The notes: generated by a model not told the origin, from the letters alone. Counted from the first letter of the stretch, positions 1 through 9,284 are shown. The stretch is DNA of 64,000 bases from Enterobacter sp. 638 (GCF_000016325.1 NC_009436.1:1302001-1366000), one strand, 5' to 3'. Translations and numbers: made by a program.

Positions 1-235
1 CCTGCGTCTCTCCGCGCATCGGGGCGGTATCGACATAAAGGCTGCGCAGGATATCTGCCGCGGCGTTGACGCAGATGGTGCGTCCGGTGAGTTTGAAGTG
101 ATTATCGCGACGATTGATTTCAATACCCAGACGTCGCTCCAGTTGTTTGATGTTGTCATCAAACGGCCCGCACAGGCTCAGCAGGCGAGCGTTGTCTGCT
201 GGCTCAAGGGACATTTCACGCGTTTCTGTATTCAA
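1..235 (-). CDS. ybeZ: PhoH-family ATPase YbeZ, N-terminal part only
   Basis: Only the first 78 codons are in the window; the rest lies before base 1. The readable N-terminus (NTETREMSLEPADNARLLSL) matches E. coli YbeZ, a cytoplasmic PhoH-like ATPase encoded next to the endoribonuclease gene ybeY. The nucleotide-binding motifs are outside the window, so the call rests on the N-terminus and on position directly downstream of miaB, as in E. coli. The chosen start is TTG at 235, preceded by AAGAGGAA. No in-frame ATG gives the full conserved N-terminus, and E. coli YbeZ also starts at TTG. Confidence 0.9.
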   Translation of the reverse strand, partial: MNTETREMSLEPADNARLLSLCGPFDDNIKQLERRLGIEINRRDNHFKLTGRTICVNAAADILRSLYVDTAPMRGETQ

Positions 236-256
236 ACTGTTCCTCTTAATGTGTGT

Positions 257-290
257 ATTGCCGGACTGCGAAATGCAAATCCGGCCTACA
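257..290. repeat. REP-like palindromic unit between miaB and ybeZ
   Basis: GCCGGA at 260-265 is inverted as TCCGGC at 280-285 and is followed by CTACAGA, the usual layout of an enterobacterial REP unit (G/C-rich arms, then CCTAC). It lies in the miaB-ybeZ intercistronic space. Such units often protect mRNA ends; no function is shown here. Confidence 0.55.
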
Positions 291-377
291 GACGAGTCGT
301 CATAACGAAATTATTCACGCCACAGATTAAAGGCGCAAGCTTATGCTTGCATATTGGGGACGCAGAAGGGAATTACA

Positions 378-400
378 AGGCCTGCCAGACGGGCAGGCCT
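378..400 (-). terminator. Stem-loop just downstream of miaB
   Basis: A perfect 9-bp arm (378-386 with 392-400, AGGCCTGCC/GGCAGGCCT) closes a 5-nt loop directly after the miaB stop. The bases after the stem on the minus strand are TTGTAATT rather than a T run. It may be a weak terminator or a 3'-end stabiliser that allows read-through into ybeZ. Confidence 0.45.
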
Positions 401-406
401 GACGCA

Positions 407-1831
407 TCACGGCTGATACACCACCGCGCCGGAATCATTTTCTTTGCGCGTACGGGCAATGACGGAGGCAGGTGTTTCCGCAACCCGCAGTCCCATCTGA
501 TCTTCTGTACGGACCACTTTGCCACGCATGGAGTTGGTGAGCACTTCCAGAATTTCAATGTCGACAAACTTACCGATCATGTCCGGCGTGCCTTCAAAGT
601 TGACCACGCGGTTGTTCTCGGTGCGGCCTGAAAGCTGCATAACGCTTTTACGCGACGTGCCTTCCACCAGAATACGTTGGGTCGTGCCAAGCATGCGACG
701 GCTCCAGGCCGTAACCTGCTGGTTAATACGCTCCTGCAAAATGTACAAGCGCTGTTTCTTCTCTTCTTCCGGTACATCGTCAACCATATCGGCAGCAGGT
801 GTTCCCGGACGCGCGGAGAAGATAAAGCTAAAGCTGACGTCGAAATTGATTTCCCCGATAAGCTTCATGGTGCGCTCAAAATCATCGGTCGTTTCGCCAG
901 GGAAGCCGACGATAAAATCGGAACTTATCTGAATATCCGGGCGCGCTTCACGCAGCTTACGGATGATAGCTTTGTACTCCAGCACGGTATGGGTGCGGCC
1001 CATCAGGTTCAGCACGCGGTCAGAACCGCACTGGACCGGAAGGTGCAAGAAACTTACCAGCTCTGGGGTATCGCGATAAACGTCGATGATGTCATCCGTG
1101 AATTCGATCGGATGGCTGGTGGTAAAGCGCACGCGATCGATACCGTCGATAGCGGCAACCAGACGCAGCAGTTCGGCAAAAGTACCGATACTTCCATCGT
1201 AGTTTTCGCCGCGCCAGGCGTTAACGTTCTGTCCTAGCAGGTTAACTTCACGTACGCCTTGCGCCGCAAGCTGGGCGACTTCAAACAGGATGTCATCGCA
1301 CGGACGGCTGACTTCTTCGCCGCGGGTGTACGGCACCACGCAGTAGGTGCAGTATTTATTGCAGCCTTCCATGATAGAGACGAACGCGCTCGGCCCGTCT
1401 GCACGGGGCTCCGGCAGGCGGTCGAATTTTTCGATTTCCGGGAAGCTGACATCGACAACCGGGCTGCGGTCGCCGCGCACCGAGTTGATCATTTCCGGCA
1501 GGCGATGCAAGGTCTGCGGGCCAAATACGATATCAACGTAAGGGGAGCGGGTGCGAATCAGTTTGCCTTCTTGGGAGGCCACGCAACCGCCGACACCGAT
1601 GATCAGATCCGGATTTTTCTTTTTGAGAAGTTTCCAGCGGCCTAAAAGATGGAAGACTTTTTCCTGCGCTTTTTCACGAATTGAGCAGGTGTTAAGCAGC
1701 AGCACATCGGCTTCTTCTGCGAGTTCGGTCAGTTCATACCCGTGGGTCGCATTCAGCAGATCGGCCATCTTCGATGAATCGTATTCGTTCATCTGACAGC
1801 CCCAGGTTTTTATATGGAGTTTTTTAGTCAT
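407..1831 (-). CDS. miaB: tRNA-2-methylthio-N6-dimethylallyladenosine synthase MiaB
   Basis: A radical-SAM methylthiotransferase of 474 aa, the same length as E. coli MiaB. It adds the methylthio group at position 2 of isopentenyl-adenosine 37 in tRNAs that read UNN codons. Visible are the N-terminal UPF0004 domain with cluster cysteines Cys12 (TWGC), Cys49 (LNTC) and Cys83 (GVGGC), the radical-[11 protein letters not shown] motif near residue 157, and a C-terminal TRAM-type domain. The reading frame runs upstream to 1915, but the homologous start [12 protein letters not shown] is at 1831. The gene is divergent from ubiF, with 136 nt between them. Confidence 0.97.
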   Translation of the reverse strand: MTKKLHIKTWGCQMNEYDSSKMADLLNATHGYELTELAEEADVLLLNTCSIREKAQEKVFHLLGRWKLLKKKNPDLIIGVGGCVASQEGKLIRTRSPYVDIVFGPQTLHRLPEMINSVRGDRSPVVDVSFPEIEKFDRLPEPRADGPSAFVSIMEGCNKYCTYCVVPYTRGEEVSRPCDDILFEVAQLAAQGVREVNLLGQNVNAWRGENYDGSIGTFAELLRLVAAIDGIDRVRFTTSHPIEFTDDIIDVYRDTPELVSFLHLPVQCGSDRVLNLMGRTHTVLEYKAIIRKLREARPDIQISSDFIVGFPGETTDDFERTMKLIGEINFDVSFSFIFSARPGTPAADMVDDVPEEEKKQRLYILQERINQQVTAWSRRMLGTTQRILVEGTSRKSVMQLSGRTENNRVVNFEGTPDMIGKFVDIEILEVLTNSMRGKVVRTEDQMGLRVAETPASVIARTRKENDSGAVVYQP

Positions 1832-1967
1832 CGACTTGCTCAGGCTCAGGATTGCAAGCCGCGTATTGTAATGCTTTGGTGGGGTTGTGACCAGTATGAA
1901 GGTTGGCAGCCGCAAGGGCGTAAAAATCCGGTAAACTTAAGGGATTCTCTTAAAAGGATTATTGACC

Positions 1968-3143
1968 ATGACACTCCAACAAACCGAAATCGCCGTGGTC
2001 GGCGGCGGGATGGTCGGCGGCGCACTGGCGCTCGGGCTGGCACAGCAGGGATTTCAGGTAACGGTCATCGAACAGGCCGCGCCACCTGCGTTTGATAATA
2101 CGCAGCAACCCGATGTGCGGATCTCCGCGATCAGTGCGGCATCGGTGGATCTTCTGCGTGGGCTAGGGATATGGGATGCAATTCTGGCGATGCGCGCCCA
2201 TCCGTATCGTCGCCTGGAAACCTGGGAGTGGGAAAATGCCCATGTCACGTTTGACGCTTCTGAGCTCAAACTGCCGCTGCTGGGTTACATGGTGGAAAAT
2301 AATGTTCTGCAACTGGCGCTCTGGCAGGCGCTTGAAGCACATCCCAACGTCATGTTGCGCGTTCCGGCTTCGCTGAAAGCACTTCATCGTCACGACGGTG
2401 GGTATTTGCTCGAATTGGATAACGGCGATGAGCTGGCGGTGAAGCTGATCGTTGGGGCGGACGGCGCGAATTCGCAGGTTCGCCAGATGGCGGGGATTGG
2501 TATTCATGCCTGGCAGTATCAGCAGTCTTGTATGCTGATTACGGTTAAATGCGAGAACGATCCGGGTAACAGCACCTGGCAGCATTTTACGCCAAACGGT
2601 CCGCATGCCTTTTTGCCGCTTTTTGAACACTGGGCGTCGCTGGTGTGGTACGACACGCCTGCGCGAATTCGTCAGCTTCAGGGGCTGTCGATGGAGCAGT
2701 TACAGCGCGAAATCGAGCACCACTTCCCGGCACGGCTCGGTAAGGTGACTCCGGTTGTGGCGGGCGGTTTCCCATTAACGCGTCGGCATGCGCTGCAATA
2801 TGCCCGGGAAGGGCTGGCGCTGGTGGGCGATGCGGCACATACCATTCATCCGCTGGCAGGGCAGGGCGTGAATCTCGGTTATCGTGATGTCGAGGCTTTG
2901 CTGGATGTATTACACAGTGCGCGAGGACACGCAGAGCCTTGGGCGAGTACAGCGGTGCTTAAGCGCTACCAGACGCGGCGTATGGCGGATAATTTCCTGA
3001 TGCAGTCGGGGATGGATCTGTTTTACGCGGGATTCAGCAACGATTTAGGACCGCTACGTATTCTGCGTAATATAGGCTTAATGGCAGCGGAACGTGCCGG
3101 TGGTCTTAAGCGTCAGGCTTTGAAGTACGCCCTGGGTCTTTAA
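1968..3143 (+). CDS. ubiF: 3-demethoxyubiquinol 3-hydroxylase UbiF
   Basis: A flavin monooxygenase of 391 aa that catalyses a late ring hydroxylation in ubiquinone synthesis; it belongs to the UbiH/UbiF/VisC family. The N-terminal dinucleotide-binding motif is VVGGGMVGG (residues 10-18). The second FAD motif, LVGDAAHTIHPLAGQG, has its Asp at residue 288. A TTG six bases upstream is in frame, but ATG at 1968 follows AAAGGATT with good spacing and gives the family length. The gene stands alone, divergent from miaB and convergent with the tRNA operon. Confidence 0.96.
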   Translation: MTLQQTEIAVVGGGMVGGALALGLAQQGFQVTVIEQAAPPAFDNTQQPDVRISAISAASVDLLRGLGIWDAILAMRAHPYRRLETWEWENAHVTFDASELKLPLLGYMVENNVLQLALWQALEAHPNVMLRVPASLKALHRHDGGYLLELDNGDELAVKLIVGADGANSQVRQMAGIGIHAWQYQQSCMLITVKCENDPGNSTWQHFTPNGPHAFLPLFEHWASLVWYDTPARIRQLQGLSMEQLQREIEHHFPARLGKVTPVVAGGFPLTRRHALQYAREGLALVGDAAHTIHPLAGQGVNLGYRDVEALLDVLHSARGHAEPWASTAVLKRYQTRRMADNFLMQSGMDLFYAGFSNDLGPLRILRNIGLMAAERAGGLKRQALKYALGL

Positions 3144-3159
3144 TCTTTGTACCGACAAT

Positions 3160-3184
3160 GCCCTTATCCCTTCGGGGAGAGGGC
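3160..3184. repeat. Short GCCCT...GGGC hairpin repeat after ubiF
   Basis: GCCCTTATCCC, loop TTCG, then GGGAGAGGGC form a small hairpin. A clearer unit of the same C-rich/GGGAGAGGG type is at 47746-47766, and a degenerate one is near 42231-42250. This looks like a short interspersed palindromic sequence of this lineage. Confidence 0.4.
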
Positions 3185-3207
3185 CTGGAGCCAACTATAC
3201 GGCAAAA

Positions 3208-3238
3208 ACAAAAAAGCCCGCAGAGCGGGCTTTTTTGT
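3208..3238 (-). terminator. Bidirectional terminator between ubiF and the tRNA operon
   Basis: A perfect 14-bp stem (3208-3221 with 3225-3238) with loop AGA has a GC core, GCCCGC/GCGGGC, flanked by A and T tracts on both sides. It can end the tRNA operon on the minus strand and ubiF on the plus strand. Confidence 0.9.
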
Positions 3239-3245
3239 AACTTAT

Positions 3246-3320
3246 TGGCTGGGGTGCAGGGATTCGAACCCCGGAATGCTGGTATCAGAAACCAGTGCCT
3301 TACCGCTTGGCGACACCCCA
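3246..3320 (-). tRNA. glnX: tRNA-Gln (CTG), last gene of the operon
   Basis: A 75-nt tRNA with encoded CCA. The anticodon loop TTCTGAT carries CTG between stems CTGGT and ACCAG. It differs from the next Gln(CTG) copy at several bases. Acceptor pair 7-66 is G-C instead of A-T, and the T-stem has G51-C63 plus a G-T wobble at 50-64, so most changes keep pairing. It corresponds by position to E. coli glnX. Confidence 0.96.
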
Positions 3321-3357
3321 ATTGCGTTAAACAAAAGGGTCAACGACTTTTTAAAAT

Positions 3358-3432
3358 TGGCTGGGGTACGAGGATTCGAACCTCGGAATGCTGGTATCAG
3401 AAACCAGAGCCTTACCGCTTGGCGATACCCCA
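3358..3432 (-). tRNA. glnV: tRNA-Gln (CTG)
   Basis: A 75-nt tRNA with encoded CCA and anticodon CTG. The T-stem CGAGG/CCTCG is fully paired. It corresponds by position to E. coli glnV (supE). Confidence 0.96.
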
Positions 3433-3477
3433 ACAATTTTTTCTGGGTGACCGAAGTAAATCGATACGTCCCTAATT

Positions 3478-3554
3478 TGGTGGCTACGACGGGATTCGAA
3501 CCTGTGACCCCATCATTATGAGTGATGTGCTCTAACCAACTGAGCTACGTAGCC
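3478..3554 (-). tRNA. metU: Elongator tRNA-Met (CAT)
   Basis: A 77-nt tRNA with encoded CCA and anticodon CAT. The acceptor GGCTACG pairs fully, so this is the elongator type and not the initiator. It is identical to the first gene of the operon at 3869-3945. Confidence 0.96.
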
Positions 3555-3570
3555 AAACTGCTTTCTTCGA

Positions 3571-3645
3571 TGGCTGGGGTACCTGGATTCGAACCAGGGA
3601 ATGCCGGTATCAAAAACCGGTGCCTTACCGCTTGGCGATACCCCA
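3571..3645 (-). tRNA. glnW: tRNA-Gln (TTG)
   Basis: A 75-nt tRNA with encoded CCA and anticodon TTG, which reads CAA and CAG. It is identical over its whole length to the copy at 3678-3752. Confidence 0.96.
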
Positions 3646-3677
3646 ATAACCACGGAGAACCGCAAATCGAAGAAAAA

Positions 3678-3752
3678 TGGCTGGGGTACCTGGATTCGAA
3701 CCAGGGAATGCCGGTATCAAAAACCGGTGCCTTACCGCTTGGCGATACCCCA
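3678..3752 (-). tRNA. glnU: tRNA-Gln (TTG)
   Basis: A 75-nt tRNA with encoded CCA and anticodon TTG, identical to glnW at 3571-3645. The pair is a tandem duplication. Confidence 0.96.
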
Positions 3753-3774
3753 TCCGTGCAACGCTAACTGAGAA

Positions 3775-3859
3775 TGGTGCGGGAGGCGAGACTTGAACTC
3801 GCACACCTTGCGGCGCCAGAACCTAAATCTGGTGCGTCTACCAATTTCGCCACTCCCGC
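3775..3859 (-). tRNA. leuW: tRNA-Leu (TAG)
   Basis: An 85-nt class II tRNA with a long variable arm, encoded CCA and anticodon TAG (reads CUN codons). The sequence matches E. coli leuW. Confidence 0.96.
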
Positions 3860-3868
3860 AAAAAAAGA

Positions 3869-3945
3869 TGGTGGCTACGACGGGATTCGAACCTGTGACC
3901 CCATCATTATGAGTGATGTGCTCTAACCAACTGAGCTACGTAGCC
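3869..3945 (-). tRNA. metT: Elongator tRNA-Met (CAT), first gene of the operon
   Basis: A 77-nt tRNA with encoded CCA and anticodon CAT, identical to metU. It is the promoter-proximal gene of the seven-tRNA transcript. Confidence 0.96.
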
Positions 3946-3983
3946 ATCTTTTTTCACGCTACCTTATCGGCGTTGCGGGGCGC

Positions 3984-4012
3984 ATTATGCGTATAGACCC
4001 TTGCAGCGTCAA
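3984..4012 (-). promoter_or_regulatory. Promoter of the metT-leuW-gln-metU-gln tRNA operon
   Basis: On the minus strand TTGACG (4007-4012) is separated by 17 nt from CATAAT (3984-3989). A G/C-rich discriminator (GCGCCCCGC) follows, which is typical of stable-RNA promoters under stringent control. The metT gene begins about 40 nt downstream. Confidence 0.85.
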
Positions 4013-4129
4013 CACCTTTTTCAACGAAAATGGCCAGAATGTGAGTGTTTGGTTAGGTTGCGAACAGCGTGACCGAATATTCGGCAATTATTGGTTATTA
4101 ATCGATTTTATTTAACGAAACACGCGCAA

Positions 4130-4151
4130 TAAAAAAGGCCCCGAAGGGCCT
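4130..4151 (-). terminator. Terminator of asnB
   Basis: On the minus strand AGGCCC, tetraloop TTCG, GGGCCT and a run of six Ts follow the asnB stop by 17 nt. The TTCG loop makes this a stable intrinsic terminator. Confidence 0.88.
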
Positions 4152-4168
4152 GTTGTCAATCATTTGGA

Positions 4169-5833
4169 TCATTTGTAAGCAGACTGGTGCACGCCTACAG
4201 CGCGACCTGATGGATCGTTCATGGATTTGAACGATTCGTCCCATTCGATGGCTTTTGCAGAAGAGCAGGCCACTGACGGACCGCCTGGCACGCATTCTGC
4301 TGCACTTGGCACCGGGAACAGTTCTTCAAAAATCTCACGGTACAAATAAGCTTCTTTTGAGCCTGGCGTGTTATACGGGAAGCGGAAGCTCGCGGTTTCC
4401 AGTTGCTTATCTGAAACCTGCTTCGCCGCCACCTCTTTCAGGGTGTCGATCCAGCTGTAACCCACGCCGTCGGAGAACTGCTCTTTCTGACGCCATGCAA
4501 CGCTTGCTGGCAAATAGGATTCAAAACATTCGCGCAAAACGTGTTTTTCCATTTTGCCATTGCCACACATTTTATCCTGCGGGTTGATCCGCATCGCCAC
4601 GTCGAGGAAATTCTTATCCAGGAACGGTACGCGGGCTTCCACTCCCCATGCGGACATCGCTTTGTTGGCGCGAGCGCAGTCAAACATATGCAATGCCTGC
4701 AGTTTGCGCACGGTTTCTTCATGCAGTTCTTTGGCATTTGGCGCTTTATGGAAGTACAAGTAACCGCCGAACACTTCGTCAGAACCTTCGCCTGACAGGA
4801 CCATTTTAATGCCCATCGCTTTGATTTTACGGGACATCAAATACATCGGCGTTGAGGCGCGAATGGTTGTCACATCATAGGTTTCAATGTGATAAATAAC
4901 GTCGCGGATCGCGTCCAGACCTTCCTGCACGGTGAAGTGAATTTCATGGTGCACGGTGCCCAAATGGTTGGCGACTTCCTGCGCGGCTTTCAGATCCGGC
5001 GCACCTTCAAGGCCAACGGCAAAAGAGTGCAGCTGTGGCCACCAGGCTTCAGATCGTTCTTGATCTTCAACGCGACGCGCCGCAAATTTTTTGGTGATCG
5101 CCGAGATAACGGAAGAATCCAGACCGCCAGACAGCAGCACGCCGTAAGGAACGTCTGACATCAAATGGCTTTTCACTGCATCTTCCAGCGCTTGCGCCAG
5201 CTCGGCTTTGTCGGTCACGTTGTCCTTAACGGCATCGTAATCGAACCAGTCACGCTGGTAGTAAGAACGGATTTCACCGTCTTTACTCCACAGGAAACTG
5301 CCCGCCGGGAATTCTTTGATGGTGCGGCAAACCGGCACCAGGGCTTTCATTTCAGAGGCAACATAGAAGTTGCCGTGTTCGTCGTGGCCCATATACAGCG
5401 GGATAATACCGATATGGTCGCGGGCAATCAGGTAGGCGTCTTTTTCGCTGTCGTACAATGCGAAGGCGAACATCCCCTGTAAATCGTCGAGGAATTCCGG
5501 TCCTTTTTCCTGGTACAACGCCAGAATAACTTCACAGTCGGAACCGGTCTGGAATGCGTAGCGATCGCCATATTCTGCACGCAGCGCCTGATGGTTGTAG
5601 ATTTCACCGTTAACAGCCAGCGCGTGCGTTTTTTTATCGTTATACAGTGGCTGTGCGCCTGCGTTGACGTCAACAATCGACAAACGTTCGTGAGCCAGAA
5701 TCGCTTTATCGCTGGCATAAACGCCGGACCAGTCCGGACCACGATGGCGCATCAGGCGAGACAGCTCAAGTGCCTTTTTACGCAGTTCGACTGCGTCAGT
5801 TTTAATATCCAGTACGCCAAAAATTGAACACAT
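4169..5833 (-). CDS. asnB: Asparagine synthetase B, glutamine-hydrolysing
   Basis: Makes asparagine from aspartate, ATP and glutamine in the cytoplasm. The 554 aa equal the E. coli length. An N-terminal Ntn glutaminase domain begins with the catalytic Cys2 (MCSIFGV). Domain landmarks include RHRGPDWSG (residues 29-37) and NGEIYNH (75-81). The synthetase domain carries the PP-loop SGGLDSS at 235-241. The frame stays open to 5941, but only the start at 5833 places the catalytic Cys at residue 2, and it has GGAGAAGG upstream. The gene is monocistronic, between the nag operon and the tRNA operon. Confidence 0.97.
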   Translation of the reverse strand: MCSIFGVLDIKTDAVELRKKALELSRLMRHRGPDWSGVYASDKAILAHERLSIVDVNAGAQPLYNDKKTHALAVNGEIYNHQALRAEYGDRYAFQTGSDCEVILALYQEKGPEFLDDLQGMFAFALYDSEKDAYLIARDHIGIIPLYMGHDEHGNFYVASEMKALVPVCRTIKEFPAGSFLWSKDGEIRSYYQRDWFDYDAVKDNVTDKAELAQALEDAVKSHLMSDVPYGVLLSGGLDSSVISAITKKFAARRVEDQERSEAWWPQLHSFAVGLEGAPDLKAAQEVANHLGTVHHEIHFTVQEGLDAIRDVIYHIETYDVTTIRASTPMYLMSRKIKAMGIKMVLSGEGSDEVFGGYLYFHKAPNAKELHEETVRKLQALHMFDCARANKAMSAWGVEARVPFLDKNFLDVAMRINPQDKMCGNGKMEKHVLRECFESYLPASVAWRQKEQFSDGVGYSWIDTLKEVAAKQVSDKQLETASFRFPYNTPGSKEAYLYREIFEELFPVPSAAECVPGGPSVACSSAKAIEWDESFKSMNDPSGRAVGVHQSAYK

Positions 5834-6053
5834 AACCTTCTCCATTAACCCTGTTGCATTGTGATGTTGCTTGCTTATGAAAATGCCGCAAAAAGGGGGG
5901 CGCGCGCAAGGCTTTTGCTGAGTAAAACGTAAAAAGTGCAATAGTGATTGCTGAATGTTGAAAAACGAACACTTAGCAGGCGGTTTTATTGATGATAATT
6001 CAATTCTTGAGGGTTTTTGTTAGATGGGGTTGCGTTTGGGAGCCTTAAAAATG

Positions 6054-6080
6054 AAAAACCACGCTCTTAGGCGTGGTTTA
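6054..6080 (-). terminator. Terminator of the nagBACD operon
   Basis: The arms AAACCACGC (6056-6064) and GCGTGGTTT (6071-6079) close a 6-nt loop. On the minus strand the stem ends in a T run, and it begins only 4 nt after the nagD stop. Confidence 0.88.
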
Positions 6081-6083
6081 TTT

Positions 6084-6836
6084 TCAGATAACGTCAATTT
6101 CTTCGACGGAAGGGTAGATCCAACTTGGTCGGAACGGCATGGCGTCGATGTCATCTATGGTCGACACACCGGAAAGCACGAGGATGGTTTCAAGCCCGGC
6201 CTGGAATCCAGCCAGAATATCGGTGCGAAGGTTATCACCCACGATCACCGTGTGCTCGGAATGGGCCTGCATTTTGTTCAGCGCCGCGCGGATAATCCAC
6301 GGGCTAGGCTTACCGACAACGAAAGGCTTGCGTCCCGAAATCTTCTCGATACCCGCGCAGAGTGCGCCACAGGCGGGATAAAAACCGCGGCCATGGGTAT
6401 CTGGATTGGTAGCGATAAAGCGTGCGCCGTTGGCGACAAAGTAAGACGCTTTATGCATCATTTCCCAGTTATAGGAACGTGTTTCACCCACAATCACAAA
6501 ATCTGGATTCACATCAGTGATGGTAAATCCCGCTTTATACAGTTCGTGGATTAATGCGCCTTCACCCACGACGTAGGCTTTTTTGCCTTCCTGACGTTTC
6601 AGAAAGTCAGCGGTAGCCATCGCTGAGGTATAGAACACGCTGTCCGGCACATTCACGCCAGCGGTGGCAAAGCGGTTTGCCAGATCCTGCCCAGTTTGTG
6701 ACGGATAATTCGTGAGCAGTACCAGCGGCATCCCTTTTTCCATGATGCGGTTCAGAAACTCAGCTGCACCGGGCACAGCAACGTTATCGTGCATCAGCAC
6801 GCCGTCAATATCACAAATCACATTCTGAATGGTCAT
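6084..6836 (-). CDS. nagD: HAD-family nucleotide/sugar phosphatase NagD
   Basis: A 250-aa member of the HAD superfamily (subfamily IIA), the same length as E. coli NagD. The E. coli enzyme dephosphorylates UMP and some other nucleoside monophosphates and sugar phosphates. The catalytic DxD motif is Asp9-Ile-Asp11 (CDIDGVL), and the C-terminal GDNLRTDI motif holds the metal-binding aspartate. It is the last gene of nagBACD, 47 nt after nagC. Its link to amino-sugar use is by operon membership; the substrate in this organism is not evident from sequence. Confidence 0.95.
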   Translation of the reverse strand: MTIQNVICDIDGVLMHDNVAVPGAAEFLNRIMEKGMPLVLLTNYPSQTGQDLANRFATAGVNVPDSVFYTSAMATADFLKRQEGKKAYVVGEGALIHELYKAGFTITDVNPDFVIVGETRSYNWEMMHKASYFVANGARFIATNPDTHGRGFYPACGALCAGIEKISGRKPFVVGKPSPWIIRAALNKMQAHSEHTVIVGDNLRTDILAGFQAGLETILVLSGVSTIDDIDAMPFRPSWIYPSVEEIDVI

Positions 6837-6883
6837 GGACTACCTGGCATCTCGAAAAAAGAAGGGGTCACTATAAAGGGTGC

Positions 6884-8104
6884 TTAGCTTTCCAGCAAAC
6901 GCTGGAGCAGCAGACCGTTAAGCATCGCGCGTTTGACCAGCGCAAACGCACCAATCGCCGAGCGGTGATCGAGCGTTGAGCGCACGACGGGTAAATTCTG
7001 GCGAAAGGCTTTCAGCGCCTGAGCATTAATGCAGCCTTCAATCGCCGGAAGCAGGACTTTTTCTGCTTCTGTAATTTCGCCTGCGATCACCACTTTTTGG
7101 GGGTTAAACAGGTTGATGGCGATAGCAATGGTTTTACCCAAATGGCGACCCACCTGCTCTATAACTTCACATGCCAGAGCATCGCCTTTGTTGGCGGCTT
7201 TGCAAATGGTATGGATCTTACAATCTTCGAGCGTGATACGGCTCTGGTAACCCTGCTCAAGTAAATGACGGACGCGGTGTTCAATAGCCGCGTTAGCCGC
7301 CACCGTTTCCAGACAGCCGAAATTGCCGCAATGGCAGCGCTCACCGAGCGGATCGACCTGGATATGACCAATCTCACCGACGTTGCCGTTACGGCCAATA
7401 AAAATGCGCCCATTAGAAATAATTCCCGCGCCGGTTCCCCGATGTACCCGCACCAGAATGGAGTCTTCGCAGTCCTGGCTCGCACCAAAATAGTGCTCAG
7501 CCAGCGCCAGACTCCGAATGTCATGGCCGACGTAACAGGTGACGTTAAAACGTTTTTCGAGTGCGCCCACCAGACCCCAGTTTTCAACCTGAATGTGCGG
7601 CATATAGCGAATCACGCCAGTTTCTGGATCCACGAGACCCGGCAGAATGACAGAGATAGCGATCAACTCGCGGATTTTGCGCTGACTGTTTTCAATAAAT
7701 TGCGCGATGGTATTGAGCAACGCATGCTCAAGCGTTTCCTGAGTGCGTTCTGGAAGCGGGTAGTGCTCTTCAGCAATCACTTTGCTACTCAAATCGTACA
7801 GCGTCAGCGTGGTGTCGTGACGGCCCAGGCGCACGCCGATGGCGTGGAAATTGCGGGTTTCGGTAATAATAGAGATGGCGCGTCGGCCTCCGGTGGAGGC
7901 CTGCTGATCGACTTCTTTGATCAATCCGCGCTCAATAAGCTGACGGGTGATTTTTGTCACGCTGGCGGGAGCAAGCTGGCTCTGTTCAGCAATCTGTATG
8001 CGCGAGATTGGACCGTGCTGGTCAATCAGGCGATACACTGCCGCACTGTTAAGTTGTTTAACGAGGTCAACGTTACCGATTTGAGCTTGTCCGCCAGATG
8101 TCAT
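6884..8104 (-). CDS. nagC: N-acetylglucosamine repressor NagC (ROK family)
   Basis: A 406-aa transcription factor that represses nag and chitin genes and is released by GlcNAc-6-phosphate. An N-terminal winged helix-turn-helix (about residues 15-80, with ISRIQIAEQSQLAPASVTK) is followed by a ROK sugar-binding fold. The ROK zinc motif CHCGNFGCLE is intact. The sequence is nearly the E. coli one throughout, so its DNA specificity should be the same; two good operators are present at 10220-10242 and 10315-10337. It follows nagA by 8 nt. Confidence 0.97.
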   Translation of the reverse strand: MTSGGQAQIGNVDLVKQLNSAAVYRLIDQHGPISRIQIAEQSQLAPASVTKITRQLIERGLIKEVDQQASTGGRRAISIITETRNFHAIGVRLGRHDTTLTLYDLSSKVIAEEHYPLPERTQETLEHALLNTIAQFIENSQRKIRELIAISVILPGLVDPETGVIRYMPHIQVENWGLVGALEKRFNVTCYVGHDIRSLALAEHYFGASQDCEDSILVRVHRGTGAGIISNGRIFIGRNGNVGEIGHIQVDPLGERCHCGNFGCLETVAANAAIEHRVRHLLEQGYQSRITLEDCKIHTICKAANKGDALACEVIEQVGRHLGKTIAIAINLFNPQKVVIAGEITEAEKVLLPAIEGCINAQALKAFRQNLPVVRSTLDHRSAIGAFALVKRAMLNGLLLQRLLES

Positions 8105-8112
8105 ACTTTTAC

Positions 8113-9261
8113 TTACTCAGTGACGACCTCGTTACCATTAACGATGGTCTTAGTAATTTTATAATCGTGCGTGAAGGCGGTCAGGTTGGCAACCATGCCC
8201 GGCGCAATGCCGCCCAGCTGTTTGTCTACACCGATAGCGCGAGCCGGATAGAGCGTTGCCATACGCAGCACTTCGTCCAGAGCAATGCCGCAATGTTCAA
8301 CCAGGTTGCGTACCCCTTCGATCATCGTCAGCGCAGAGCCGCTCAGCGTACCGTTCTCATCCACACACAATCCATTACGGTAGTATATTGTTTTACCAGC
8401 AAAAATGAACTGTTCAATGTTTGCCCCTGCTGGCGCGGTCGCGTCAGTCACCAGGCACAGCTTATCGCCCTTGAGGCGTTTGGCATTGCGGATATTGGTG
8501 TAATCCACGTGCAGACCGTCGGCGATAATGCCGCAGTAAACGTCCGGCTCATCCAGAATTGCGCCTACCAGGCCTGGTTCGCGGCCCGTAATATACGGCA
8601 TCGCATTGTACAGATGGGTGGCAAAGGTAATCCCTGCGCGGAAGCCGGTTTTGGCCTCTTTTAATGTGGCATTTGAGTGACCTGCCGATACCACAATGCC
8701 TGCCGCCGCCAGTTTGCTGATCACGTCTGGGCCAGTCATTTCGGGGGCGAGTGTCACTTTGGTGATCACATCTGCGTTCGCGCACATGAAATCGACCAGC
8801 TCGGCATCGGGTTTACGCACGAAGCTTGGATTGTGCGTCCCTTTTTTGACGATGTTCAGCCACGGTCCTTCCAGATGCAGGCCCAATGCCTGATTCGGAT
8901 GTTTTGCCAGGTATTCGCGCATCACGCGGATACCTTGTTTCATCAGGTCATCGCTGGTGGTGATAAGCGTCGGCAGATAGCTGGTGCAGCCCGATTTCTC
9001 ATTGGCGTGTTGCATTATCTCCAGCGTGTCGACCGTAACGGCCTCCGCGGTATCATTAAACTGCACGCCGCCGCAGCCGTTGAGCTGAACGTCAATAAAA
9101 CCGGGGGAGAGTATTGCTCCATTGAGTGAGCGCTGTTCGATCCCTGGCGGTAAGGCAGCCAGTGGGCAGACACGTTCAATCAGGCCATTAGCGATAACAA
9201 TCGCATGGTCATCCAGAATTTCATGGCCGGTATAAATCCGACCGTGGGTTAAAGCGTACAT
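8113..9261 (-). CDS. nagA: N-acetylglucosamine-6-phosphate deacetylase
   Basis: Removes acetate from GlcNAc-6-phosphate, giving glucosamine-6-phosphate, and so also controls the level of the NagC inducer. The 382 aa equal the E. coli length. It has an amidohydrolase barrel with metal ligands Glu131 (HLEGP), His195 (AGHSN) and His216 (THLYNA), and catalytic Asp273 (VTDATAPAG). Start ATG at 9261 follows a weak Shine-Dalgarno (GGGGG). A stem-loop in the 59-nt nagB-nagA gap may set the ratio of the two products. Confidence 0.97.
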   Translation of the reverse strand: MYALTHGRIYTGHEILDDHAIVIANGLIERVCPLAALPPGIEQRSLNGAILSPGFIDVQLNGCGGVQFNDTAEAVTVDTLEIMQHANEKSGCTSYLPTLITTSDDLMKQGIRVMREYLAKHPNQALGLHLEGPWLNIVKKGTHNPSFVRKPDAELVDFMCANADVITKVTLAPEMTGPDVISKLAAAGIVVSAGHSNATLKEAKTGFRAGITFATHLYNAMPYITGREPGLVGAILDEPDVYCGIIADGLHVDYTNIRNAKRLKGDKLCLVTDATAPAGANIEQFIFAGKTIYYRNGLCVDENGTLSGSALTMIEGVRNLVEHCGIALDEVLRMATLYPARAIGVDKQLGGIAPGMVANLTAFTHDYKITKTIVNGNEVVTE

Positions 9262-9284
9262 AACGACCCCCGGTTAAAAATACG

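Noticed and set aside
3246..3752. Regularly spaced near-identical 75-nt repeats, possible CRISPR-like array
   Set aside because: Each repeat is a full tRNA-Gln or tRNA-Met gene with CCA end; no spacers of uniform length and no cas genes.
3147..3767. Open frames across the tRNA cluster with repeated GFEPRNAGIRN-like segments
   Set aside because: The repeats are translations of the tRNA T-loops and acceptor stems; the region encodes RNA and not protein.
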